Source of the DNA: Bacteriovoracaceae bacterium
Lineage (GTDB): Bacteria > Bdellovibrionota > Bacteriovoracia > Bacteriovoracales > Bacteriovoracaceae
Direction of reading: 5' to 3'
Assembly: GCA_023137315.1 (NCBI GenBank)
Contig: JAGLPP010000087.1
Location: forward strand, 1 to 64,000
DNA length: 64,000 bases
This document shows, piece by piece, positions 1 through 8,900 of this stretch. Position 1 is the first letter of the stretch. Each line of letters starts with the position of its first letter. The notes under the pieces were generated by a model that was given only the letters and a program-made list of their open reading frames with translations, was not told where the DNA came from and searched no databases. Both the position numbers and the translations under genes were made by a program.

Positions 1-83
1 AGTGATTTCACGGCAGCGGCAACAGAAATCAGCAACAGTGGCCGAGACTGCAGCAGATCGCGGAAAGCGGATAGCTGCTGCTA
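1..83. other. Window edge, no gene assigned
   Basis: These bases are more GC-rich than what follows. The first plus-strand frame is open from base 1 to a TAA at 85-87, and one minus-strand frame is also open, so the stretch could be the tail of a gene that begins outside the window. There is no start or recognisable protein motif, so nothing is called. Confidence 0.3.
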
Positions 84-977
84 CTAAAACGTATTACCAC
101 AGGAAAAACTGATCATTGAATCATTACCGGCCACACCCTTTGTCAAAAGATAATACTGGAACTTCGTCCTCAGGTAAAAATCCCCTGCGAAATACTGCTT
201 GAATGAAAAAATATATTTATTACCTGCAACCGAGGCACTGGATGAACCATCATCCAATTCAACATTCCCGCTGATTGCCCTTCCGTACAAAAACTGCATA
301 ACACCTTCTTTTGGCAGTCCAAGAAAATCAAAATGATATTCCAATCCAAGCTTCACCCACAATATTTTCAATTTTGCAGTTTTAACAATCCCTAACAAGT
401 CACTTTCAATAAACGTCTTGGTTGTATCCACGTTAAGACCACTTAAAATCCCCAGTTCCTCGCGCTCCAAAGATGCATATTGATACAGACCTGGCCAGGT
501 AACCGGAATACGCTTTAATCCAAGTTCAAAGGTAAACATTTTTGCAGTTTCGTAGGATATCCCTAGCTCACCCTTTCCCTGGTGTTCAAAATACTGGTAC
601 TTCGCAAGACCGAATACAGGCCAGCGATACTTCCAATACCATGTTCCCATTAATTCAAAAAACGGCCCGTAGCTTGAGGAGGACACCACATTGTCCTTGT
701 ATGAAAATGATTGTAATCCGGCAATAGTATCAAACACAGGAGACTTTCGTTGTGCAAAGATACTCACCCCATCCTCAAGATCTTTCCAATCCTTAATGTG
801 CTTGTTCCAACCCTTGATTTTTTTTTTCAATCCTTTTCTGAATTCAGGATCATCACTGCGATGAGAAGTGAAATAATTATCCATAAGGAAGTTGAGACTT
901 TTTTTCTCGCTGTCCAGAACGGACTTGGGAACATGAATCACCTCGGCCATGGCAATTCCAGCGAAAGCAAACAACAA
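84..977 (-). CDS. Exported protein, probable outer-membrane beta-barrel
   Basis: No family recognised. The product is about 297-305 aa with a hydrophobic N-terminal signal sequence ending in AMA before EVIHV. The body has many short aromatic-rich stretches of alternating polarity, and the last residue is phenylalanine, as in outer-membrane beta-barrels. The end given is the first conventional start, a TTG at 977. In frame, however, an ATA at 1001 would add the residues IKKFFLSV, supplying the positive N-terminus a signal peptide needs, and it follows a purine-rich GGGAGGAG; a stop at 1025-1023 closes the frame. The true start may therefore be ATA, or there is a one-base error in the A6-G-T8 tract near 985-999. 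It lies about 67-90 bp downstream of the lipoprotein gene on the same strand and is probably co-transcribed. The barrel assignment is inference. Confidence 0.6.
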   Translation of the reverse strand: MLFAFAGIAMAEVIHVPKSVLDSEKKSLNFLMDNYFTSHRSDDPEFRKGLKKKIKGWNKHIKDWKDLEDGVSIFAQRKSPVFDTIAGLQSFSYKDNVVSSSSYGPFFELMGTWYWKYRWPVFGLAKYQYFEHQGKGELGISYETAKMFTFELGLKRIPVTWPGLYQYASLEREELGILSGLNVDTTKTFIESDLLGIVKTAKLKILWVKLGLEYHFDFLGLPKEGVMQFLYGRAISGNVELDDGSSSASVAGNKYIFSFKQYFAGDFYLRTKFQYYLLTKGVAGNDSMISFSCGNTF

Positions 978-1067
978 AACAGATAAAAAAAACTTTTTTA
1001 TCTTCTCCTCCCTTTTCTTCCATTATCACTGGGAGGGATATTTTTGGCCATGTGGCGAAATTTTCCA

Positions 1068-2837
1068 CTAATAGGGTGGTTCCTGAGCCTTTGAGCAATC
1101 AGGATTCTCAGGATCAAACTCTGGAACTGGTGGAGTGTCAGGAGTCACACATACACCGTTTTTACAGTCCCCAAAAGTTGGAACGTTATAGCATCTGAGA
1201 GCACAACTTTGCTTTCCAACGGAATCCACACCTGTTTTTACAACATAGCATTCAACAACATTAATCTGCTGACAGAATTCCTTTGTCACACAACTTGATC
1301 CAATTGGACTTGAACACAGAACCTGCTCCCCTTCACGATTAATATGAGGCGAGCATCTTCCAGTTAAACCATTACAGCAAAGACTTGAGCACTGATAATC
1401 GGAACTGCATACGGCCCCAACGCCAAGATTTCCCTCTCCAAACACATCACTCTTACAAATTCCGCCAACAAGATCTTTTCCCCAACAAAAACCATTGTAG
1501 CAACACTCATTACCTCCACATCCACTATCAGAACTGCATGTTTTAAGACCGGAAACTCCTGTCAGATTTTTTACCAATTGAAGTTTTATATCCCTGGAGC
1601 TTGCTATCTTTATCTCCGCGCCACTGCTTGTGTCGTATGTGAATATTTCAATTTCGGCAGTCACATTACATGCCGAAAGATCGGGTGTTTTTGCCCTTAA
1701 ATTGCAGCCATCCATGTAATCGCTGTCTCCTGAACTCAAAAGGGACTTGACGCTCCCTTCTCCAAAAGGACTTGTTGAACTCAAATGCTCCACTCCGGCC
1801 TGAAAAGACAGCTTTCCTGAACGCGGAAAGAGTTTGGATCTGTAACCGGTATCAGGATCAAGGCTCCCATTGATTGAATCCTCAAAAAGTCCAAAATCTC
1901 CAAACAAGGCACCATCCCCAATCTCCCACAACGAAAAGGCCTGTGATCTAAACGGGCCTTTCCAATAATAGTTCGTACCATCCAGAGGAATCTGCACACC
2001 ATAACCAAATGATGAGATGGTTCCACCAGCAAGCGAAAGCGATCTTTCAAGATTGTCCCTGGAATTATTATCTGGAAGACACTTTGTCAGCGCATTCGAC
2101 AGTAAATCATTCATATATCCACCACCTGAAATATCCAATTGCGCCTCAGATGGAATCGTTGTCAGACCATTTTTATCATAAAGACCGGAATCCTTGATCT
2201 TGGCATACGAATACAAACATTTTGCACCGGAATAATTACATTTCTCGTGTTCCAGAGTCGGCGTAAACGTCGAATCATACGCTGTCTTGAGTCCACGACA
2301 ATAGAGATTGCCATCACGAATGTCCGTTTTAGGAACATCACCGTGGGCGTATGAATTATAATCGAAAAGATCATATAACAATCGAATATTTTCAAACTCC
2401 CCGCCGGAAAGATCAACGATAATCACATCAATATCAGTTTGCGGAGTAATACCGCTGGCACGTGCCACAGCGGATTGAAGAACGACATCCTCCATTTCAC
2501 GGCCAAATTTAAAGCGAACATAAACAAGACGATCTCGAAGTGAAGTGACATTAAGGCCGGATAATTTCAAAAGACCGTTAAAATCCGCCGGCATTGTGAT
2601 TTTTGTCTTGTAGGTTCCATCAATCGGATCAACCAGATGACGAAGCTCTACTTTGGGAGGGGCATCCTCCACTGGATAAACTGTTTTCTCATCACTTTTT
2701 TCATCTACCAAGGAAGCTTCATCAGTCTGTTGCAATGAAGCATTTTTCCTCTTCTTACTCAATCCCTGGTTTTCAATACACGAAACCGCAAAAAACAGGA
2801 CAGCAAATATTAATAAAAATTGAAATCTATAACGCAT
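1068..2837 (-). CDS. Large cysteine-rich lipoprotein
   Basis: No named family recognised. The 589-aa product begins with a lipoprotein signal: a positive N-terminus, a hydrophobic run and the lipobox FAVSC, giving a lipidated Cys20. The first ~430 residues are rich in Asp, Ser and Gly. From about residue 430 onward the protein is cysteine-rich, with repeated units of the form C-x4-C-x3-CC-x(2-6)-C, including GGNECCYNGFC and SSLCCNGLTGRC, which resemble secreted disulfide-knot modules. It is therefore probably an envelope-anchored, disulfide-stabilised protein. There is no Shine-Dalgarno sequence before the ATG; a TATAAT sits six bases upstream, suggesting a leaderless message. The exported protein at 84-977 follows and probably shares its transcript. 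The function is unknown; adhesion or surface binding is only a guess from the cysteine modules. Confidence 0.7.
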   Translation of the reverse strand: MRYRFQFLLIFAVLFFAVSCIENQGLSKKRKNASLQQTDEASLVDEKSDEKTVYPVEDAPPKVELRHLVDPIDGTYKTKITMPADFNGLLKLSGLNVTSLRDRLVYVRFKFGREMEDVVLQSAVARASGITPQTDIDVIIVDLSGGEFENIRLLYDLFDYNSYAHGDVPKTDIRDGNLYCRGLKTAYDSTFTPTLEHEKCNYSGAKCLYSYAKIKDSGLYDKNGLTTIPSEAQLDISGGGYMNDLLSNALTKCLPDNNSRDNLERSLSLAGGTISSFGYGVQIPLDGTNYYWKGPFRSQAFSLWEIGDGALFGDFGLFEDSINGSLDPDTGYRSKLFPRSGKLSFQAGVEHLSSTSPFGEGSVKSLLSSGDSDYMDGCNLRAKTPDLSACNVTAEIEIFTYDTSSGAEIKIASSRDIKLQLVKNLTGVSGLKTCSSDSGCGGNECCYNGFCWGKDLVGGICKSDVFGEGNLGVGAVCSSDYQCSSLCCNGLTGRCSPHINREGEQVLCSSPIGSSCVTKEFCQQINVVECYVVKTGVDSVGKQSCALRCYNVPTFGDCKNGVCVTPDTPPVPEFDPENPDCSKAQEPPY

Positions 2838-2843
2838 ACAGAC

Positions 2844-2870
2844 ATTATATGCTAGCTACCATCTTTTCAA
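2844..2870 (-). promoter_or_regulatory. Candidate promoter for the Cys-rich lipoprotein (leaderless)
   Basis: On the minus strand TTGAAA (2870-2865) is followed after 15 bases by a perfect TATAAT (2849-2844). The ATG at 2837 begins only six bases past the -10 box, so transcription should start at or within a base of the start codon. Confidence 0.5.
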
Positions 2871-3030
2871 TGGCCCATAAACATAAACCTCTATGATTTC
2901 CATCTGTTATAAAGATTTTTAATTAATTTTTATCAATTTCCACAATATAAAAGCGTCCAAAAAAGATGGCAATAAGCCATTTTACCCATATATATTTTTT
3001 ATTTATTAAAAAAAAATTTCGATGGCATCC

Positions 3031-3058
3031 TTGACGGTGGTAGAAACCATACCATATT
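3031..3058 (+). promoter_or_regulatory. Candidate sigma-70-type promoter for htpG
   Basis: TTGACG at 3031-3036 is followed after 16 bases by CATATT at 3053-3058, giving a leader of about 28 bases before the htpG start at 3093. The -10 box matches consensus at four of six positions. No CIRCE-type inverted repeat was seen here. Confidence 0.35.
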
Positions 3059-3092
3059 GGATGGGTAACCATAAACCCAGAGGAGAACTTCC

Positions 3093-5063
3093 ATGAGCGA
3101 AAGAAAAGGTAACATCTCTGTCCAAACAAACGACATCTTCCCAATTATTAAAAAATGGCTGTATTCAGAACATGATATTTTCCTGAGAGAACTTGTGGCC
3201 AACTCAACTGATGCCATCACAAAAAGGTCAACATGGGCCAGAACAAAAAATGTCGAGGTTCCAGAGGGCCAGATACTCATTGATATGGACTCCAAAAACA
3301 AGACAATAAAAATTCACGATAACGGCATTGGAATGACAGAGGGAGAGGTTGAAAAATATATTGCCCAACTGGCATTCTCCGGGGCTGAGGATTTCGTCAA
3401 GGAAATGAAATCTGCAGACGATGCAAGCAAATTCGACATCATCGGAAAATTCGGTCTTGGATTTTTCTCGACATTCATGGTCTCCTCCAAGGTTGAGGTG
3501 GATACGCTGTCAACTGAAGATGGCTCAAAATCCGTTAAATGGATATGTGAAGGCGAAACGGAATATGTTTTCACTGAATCTGAAAGAAAAGAAATCGGAA
3601 CAACAGTCACCATGCATATGAACGATGATGGAAAGGAATTCCTTGATTTCCACAAAGTCACCTCGTCTCTCAGAAGATTCTGTGACTTCATGCCATTTCC
3701 AATTACAGTTTATGACGTTGAGGCAATAAAAAAAGAAAAAAAGGAAAACGAAAAAAAGAAAAAGGAAGAAGAAAAGACAACTTACGCACAGGACGGATCA
3801 AAAATAAACGAAACAAAACCACTATGGAGAAAGGACCCTAAAACAATCTCCGATGATGAATACAAGGAGTTTTTCAGAAAACTCTATCCAATGGATCCAG
3901 AGCCACTTTTCTGGATACATCTGAAGGTGGATCATCCATTCACCCTTGATGGAATCCTGTACTTTCCAAAATTGAACATGAACAAGCCATTTAACGAATC
4001 GAATATCAAACTTTACTGCAAGCAGGTCTTCGTTTCCGATAATGTAAAAAACATCATCCCGGAATTTCTTTCCCTGCTGAAAGGTTCCATTGACTCTTCT
4101 GACATTCCTTTGAATGTTTCCCGCTCATCACTGCAAGGTGATCCCAATATCAGAAGAATCTCCAACTACATCATCAAAAAAGTGGGAGAATCCCTGAAGA
4201 AGCTGCACAAAAAAGACAGACAAAAATATGAGAGCATCTGGGAAGACATCGGAATCTTCATCAAATACGGATGCGTCAGCGATACCAAGTTTGATGAAAT
4301 GATGAGGGATATGGTGGTCTACAAAAACTCCGAAAATAAATTTGTCACAATGGCCGAATATCAGGATTCAGTTCCTGAAAATTACAAAGAGAAAATGAAG
4401 GACAAGATTATCTATTTCATCAAGGAAAAGTCCGACATCTCACTAAAAAAACAGCTTCTAACCGAAGGAATCCATGTCATTGAAACTGATGAAATGATTG
4501 ATCCGCACTTCATGCAACATGTGGAATTTTCAAAAACAGATGATAAAAATATTCAATTCAGTTCCGTTGATTCAGAGATTGAAAAAATCCTCAGTACTGA
4601 AAACACAAATGAAGAAGACATTAAAATAAAAGATCTTTTTAAAACCATCCTCGTCGGAGAAAGCGCAAGTGACGATTCCAAGGAAAAAAATGGCGATCCT
4701 GCCGCCCAAATCAGTGATTCCATGGATGTCGAAATCGCCAAACTGAAAAATGCCGAATCACCGGCCTTCTTTAGAGTTGACGAACAAATGAAAAGATACA
4801 GGAACATGGCACGTTCCATGGGACAGGCAAACATGGCCTTTCCTCTGAAGCGCACACTGGTAATCAACCCAAATAACACCCTGGTTAAAAATACACTTAA
4901 GATCTGGGAGAAGGGTGAACATAAGGATCTGGTTGAAAAAATCTGTCAACATGTTGAGGATCTGGCGTGTATTTCCTCGGATGGTCTGAAGGAAAACGAA
5001 AAAAACAATTTTGTAAAACGAAGCCAGAATCTTATTCAGGAATTAAGTCAATTCATAGCATAA
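3093..5063 (+). CDS. htpG: Molecular chaperone HtpG (Hsp90 family)
   Basis: Cytosolic ATP-dependent chaperone that refolds and remodels client proteins. The N-terminal GHKL ATPase signatures are clear: FLRELVANSTDA (the conserved Asn/Asp helix), DNGIGMT (nucleotide-binding Asp and glycines) and IGKFGLGFFS (the lid glycines). The middle domain includes the conserved SRSSLQGD segment with its catalytic-loop arginine, and a dimerisation domain follows. At 656 aa it is about 30 residues longer than E. coli HtpG. Much of the excess is a highly charged Lys/Glu run at about residues 210-227, recalling the charged linker of eukaryotic Hsp90 and unusual in bacteria. The start is supported by AGGAGAA seven bases upstream of the ATG. 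It is monocistronic, with a promoter candidate upstream and a terminator immediately after. Confidence 0.97.
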   Translation: MSERKGNISVQTNDIFPIIKKWLYSEHDIFLRELVANSTDAITKRSTWARTKNVEVPEGQILIDMDSKNKTIKIHDNGIGMTEGEVEKYIAQLAFSGAEDFVKEMKSADDASKFDIIGKFGLGFFSTFMVSSKVEVDTLSTEDGSKSVKWICEGETEYVFTESERKEIGTTVTMHMNDDGKEFLDFHKVTSSLRRFCDFMPFPITVYDVEAIKKEKKENEKKKKEEEKTTYAQDGSKINETKPLWRKDPKTISDDEYKEFFRKLYPMDPEPLFWIHLKVDHPFTLDGILYFPKLNMNKPFNESNIKLYCKQVFVSDNVKNIIPEFLSLLKGSIDSSDIPLNVSRSSLQGDPNIRRISNYIIKKVGESLKKLHKKDRQKYESIWEDIGIFIKYGCVSDTKFDEMMRDMVVYKNSENKFVTMAEYQDSVPENYKEKMKDKIIYFIKEKSDISLKKQLLTEGIHVIETDEMIDPHFMQHVEFSKTDDKNIQFSSVDSEIEKILSTENTNEEDIKIKDLFKTILVGESASDDSKEKNGDPAAQISDSMDVEIAKLKNAESPAFFRVDEQMKRYRNMARSMGQANMAFPLKRTLVINPNNTLVKNTLKIWEKGEHKDLVEKICQHVEDLACISSDGLKENEKNNFVKRSQNLIQELSQFIA

Positions 5064-5070
5064 TCGAATC

Positions 5071-5103
5071 AAAGGTGGAGGTGTTATCCTCCACCTTTTT
5101 TTC
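5071..5103 (+). terminator. Rho-independent terminator after htpG
   Basis: A perfect 11-bp stem (AAAGGTGGAGG at 5071-5081 pairing with 5088-5098), a six-base loop and a T-tract lie eight bases after the htpG stop. The stem is flanked by A/T runs on both sides, so it may also terminate the convergent dksA-like gene that ends at 5113. Confidence 0.9.
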
Positions 5104-5112
5104 AAGTTTGTA

Positions 5113-5604
5113 TCAAACCTCAAAGGCATGTGCCGAAAGACGATTTCTGTTAAATCGTATAACCTTCTCATGAAGAACTTCGTCGGTTTTTACCGGAATT
5201 TTGTCCACATTATCGTTGGCAAAAGTGCGTCCGAGTGTATGGGATTTCTTCTGATACGGAACATGATCCTCCTCCCTTTCACGCTCTTCTTTGCATGTAA
5301 TACAATAATTTGCCGTGGGTCGCGCCAAAAGTCTCCTATACTCAATTTCCTCCCCACAATCCAGACAAGTTCCAAAAGTGCCATTTTCAATTTTGAACAG
5401 TGCCAGTTCAATTTTCTTTGCATAAAACTTATCCCTTCCGCGCAATTTTATGCTTAAATTCCTCTCACGTTCCTCCTGTGAAAGATCAACCACGTCATCA
5501 CCGGTTGTCTCCACCAATTTTTCAGTATCATAAGATTTGTTTTCCAACTCTTCCAACATACCCAAAAAAAGATTTTTTAAAAGGCCGAGTCTTTCAGTAT
5601 CCAT
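5113..5604 (-). CDS. DksA/TraR-family RNA polymerase regulator
   Basis: 163-aa member of the DksA/TraR C4 zinc-finger family, which binds the RNA polymerase secondary channel and modulates transcription, often with ppGpp. The zinc finger is intact as CLDC, 17 residues, then CITC. A long Lys/Glu-rich coiled-coil precedes it; at its tip DVVDLS stands where canonical DksA has DxxDxA, so the second acidic residue is kept but Ala is Ser. The frame is open 54 bases further upstream, but the ATG at 5604 is chosen because ACAGGAGTT sits directly before it; the upstream candidate has no ribosome binding site. The gene is convergent with htpG and shares its terminator region. Whether it is the true DksA orthologue or a paralogue cannot be told from this window. 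Confidence 0.9.
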   Translation of the reverse strand: MDTERLGLLKNLFLGMLEELENKSYDTEKLVETTGDDVVDLSQEERERNLSIKLRGRDKFYAKKIELALFKIENGTFGTCLDCGEEIEYRRLLARPTANYCITCKEEREREEDHVPYQKKSHTLGRTFANDNVDKIPVKTDEVLHEKVIRFNRNRLSAHAFEV

Positions 5605-5707
5605 ACCAACTCCTGTTTTTTTTTGTGCCTGAATATCCTTCATCGCGATGGCATCCATGCCATCAAAGGATTCAATGGAATGGTTAAATGCGAGAAAGAT
5701 GCCAAGA

Positions 5708-5803
5708 ATTTTACTGTAAAATCAATAATTTGGAGGTTTTGTTTTTATAGGCAAAATGGCCGGGGTCAGACTGCTACTCTTTATTGGTGCCGGACAGTAA
5801 AAT
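5708..5803. repeat. Long-range 10-bp inverted repeat
   Basis: ATTTTACTGT at 5708-5717 is the exact reverse complement of ACAGTAAAAT at 5794-5803, with 76 bases between. The left arm is itself part of a shorter palindrome (TTTTACTGTAAAA). It could be the ends of a tiny degenerate mobile element or a pair of binding sites. Confidence 0.4.
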
Positions 5804-5804
5804 G

Positions 5805-5858
5805 CCACGTGTCCAAAGTTTAGACGGCCATAAACTTTAACTCATTTAAATCACGTGG
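5805..5858. repeat. Nested inverted repeat (hairpin within hairpin)
   Basis: The outer arms CCACGTG (5805-5811) and CACGTGG (5852-5858) enclose an inner perfect stem AAAGTTTA (5815-5822) and TAAACTTT (5831-5838) with an eight-base loop. It is about 90 bp upstream of the large exported protein gene and is not followed by a T-tract on the plus strand, so it is more likely a regulatory structure or binding site than a terminator. Confidence 0.45.
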
Positions 5859-5948
5859 GCTCATTTTATTTCAGTTGGGCATCATCCTTGCACTAAATTT
5901 ATTTGTGTTTGTGTATTTTATCTAGTTTTTTTTTCAACGGGAGTTGAT

Positions 5949-8900
5949 ATGAACGGTGTACATCTTTGGTTCAAGCAATTTGTGCTATTACCATTAATCA
6001 TTTGGTCATTTATTGTAGTGCAGGCATTCCCATCCAGCGATTATCTAAACCGTGTGACGGAAGACAATATTGTCACCACGAGACATGAAACCTTAAATGT
6101 GATTAATGGACTTTCCCGCAGTATTGTTATGCTGAAGAAATGGCAGAACATTGTGGACGTACACAATATTCTTGGTAATTTACTGGAATTGAATTCCGGC
6201 AAGGGTTACAAGCTGCCGGAGATGGTCAGAAAACGTATTGAACTTGCCCGCGATATCCTGTGGAAGTTTCCCATCAAGAAAAAGGTCAACGAGATCAAAG
6301 GGTCACCAATAGAATACGTTCACGCCACAAAGGCCATTTTGGCACGGATATTTTTACATGATGCCCTTGCTTTTATGCGTCTTAGATTGAATGTTGCCTC
6401 CAATATGGAGGTCAAAAATGTTAAAAAACTTCTATCGACTTACTTTGCTCCAGGAGAGGATTTTTCAAGGGTCCAAATCGAATTGCCTTCTGAATCCTCA
6501 ATTTTAAGTGCCCGTCCAAAGTTTGACGCCACCCAGGCGGATGGACAGCTATTGCATAACTCACGTCAGGAACATAATACGGAAATTCTGCCTGAAGCCT
6601 ATAAGAAGATGCTGGCCGAGAAACTTAAAAAACACAAGCCTCTTCTCGCCAAGTGGTTTGCCTCATTTGCAACCGGCAAGCAAAATCCTGATAAAGAGGG
6701 CACAGAAGCCGAAGAGAGTGTCAGTGAAGATGAAGGCAATGCCGATGAAAATATTGATCGCGAAAGAATGACCGAGCTAGCTGAAGGGGTTGGCGAAGCC
6801 TTGGTTGCCACTCTTGAAAAATCTTTGGAAGATGATGATCTCAATTCATATAAAAACACATGGCTTCCGGAATCCATGCTCCTGCAAGCTCTGACCATGC
6901 CGGATTTATTAAAGATGGATCCACAGTTGGTTGAGTTTATAAAGGGTGTCAGGGTTTCCTATAAGTTGCATGAAGGATCGCTTACTGACAGAACCGAAGA
7001 CGGTGAAGCTATTCAGGACGTTATGGATTCTTATGGTATGCAGTCAAAAACCAGCAAATATCTTACAGAAAAGGAGATTGCCGAACTCTCCAGCGGTTAT
7101 AGATATATAAGCTTTGGAAGTCGTTACGGAATTGATCCTGTTACCGGAAATGAACTTACCGAGGGTTCCCAACGGGGAACCAACAGAGCGGAATTGATAA
7201 AGTCCATTGAACAATACCGTGTTGTCGAACGCGGAAAGGGACTTCAAATCTGGACCGAAAAAATCACCACCAGTGACAAATACACCATATGGATCAAGGC
7301 AAAACTTTCAGGCAATCCATCAATGTCCAATTTGATTACCTGGAATACCATTATTGCCGGGATTAGAATGCTAACCACTTATGACAAAATCACTTTAACT
7401 GGAAGGCAAGCCTCAAAGGTATTGCGTATGGATTCAATACTAAAAGCACGTCTGGGAATAAAAGCCTATGGCAAAATTTCACAGTGGACTGAAGCGATGG
7501 CCAAAGGGGCAACGGACGGCAAGACAATGGGAACTGCAAAGTTCTTTAGCCGTGGAGGCGGACATATCAGTAAATGGGCATTGCATTTGTTGTTTTTCCC
7601 GAATTCCACTCTAAAAAAGAATGTTGTAGCTGAAAATATTGGTAAAATGATGAAGCGGGCGCGACAGGAAAAACTTTTTAAGACGGGTTTTGTTCTCAAG
7701 GGTCTGGTCGCGGCCCATGTTATAACCGAAGCTTTTAATTTTATGACCTACACCAGGGCTTACTCTAAAAATTTGATTGATGGAAACGAGTGGTTGCAGC
7801 ATTGGTATGTAACCGCCGGTGAATTGATTTCGGATGCTCTTATATACGGAACTGTTGCCAATCAGACTGCCGATTCAGTGGCAAACTCTCTTGCACGTCA
7901 TGAAATGGCATATAAAAATTTTCTGGAAGCTGAAGGCAATCAGATTAAGCACAAGGCCCGCCAACAATTTTTAAAGGCACATAACCAGCTTGAAGCTATT
8001 AAGAATCCGGTTAAACCACCCAAAAAACTTCCAGTTGAACCAAAAATTTCGACAAAAGACCCGACATTAATTGAAGCACAGAAAAAATATGATGAAGCGT
8101 ATAAAAAGGCACGTCGTCTTACAGGCGAAAATGCCGATGATATGCTGGAGAAACTCAAAAAAGCTGATAGTGATACCATAAAGGAAAACTATCGCAAGAC
8201 CAGCAGGAAATTACATAACTTTGAAGGGCTGGTTGATGAGCGCAACAAGCTCAAGGTGGAAAAAAAATTAACCAAGATACAAAATCATCTGGCTTCCAAA
8301 GGTGATGATCTCGCAACAAGGGTTCCAACCAGATCCCATTTCAAAGTGGTGGATCACTTTCAATATGGAAAACAAGTGGAACTTTCGGAATCGGCCAAGA
8401 CCTTTGAAGCAAAACTTAAAAGCAGAAATTTCAAAACCAAGAGTTTGTACTATAAGTATAAGTCTGCCGCCATTAACCGCAATCTTATGAAGGCAGCCAA
8501 TGTTGTTCACGAAACCGCACTCAAGAATTATCAAAAGACTTTCCGTACTGATTTCAATGGTAAGATTTACAGGGATGGTTCCCATCAAATCATTAAAAAC
8601 CAGCTTCAAATTGAAAGACAGGCAATGATAGATGAAGTCGGTTCAGGCATCAAAAACGAAAAAAATGCGATTAGATATCAATCCAAGCGTTCCTATCAAA
8701 AACTTGAAGGTTCCTGGAGAACATACAGAAAGAATCCATCCGCCACCAATCGCGCAACCTTGGAAGTGGCCTACAAAAGGGCCCGTATCACCAACGGTGC
8801 TTCCAAGGCAGTCATGAAATATTCACCATATTTGGATGATGCTTCCAAGACACTAAGGGCCGCTACGGTAAAGGCAAAATCTCTTGGTGTGCGTGGACTG

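Larger units (their letters stand above)
5605..5948. other. Intergenic region between divergent genes
   Basis: About 344 bp separate the divergent DksA-family gene and the large exported protein gene. No convincing coding sequence was found. The region holds two inverted repeats (listed separately) and, at 5888-5919, a TTGCAC and TATTTT pair whose 20-base spacing is too long for a confident promoter call. A GGGAGTTGAT just before 5949 is the ribosome binding site of the next gene. Confidence 0.5.

Noticed and set aside
877-1098. 73-codon minus-strand frame overlapping the start of the first exported protein
   Set aside because: It reads the signal-peptide region in another frame and gives no plausible protein; it matters only as evidence for a possible frameshift.
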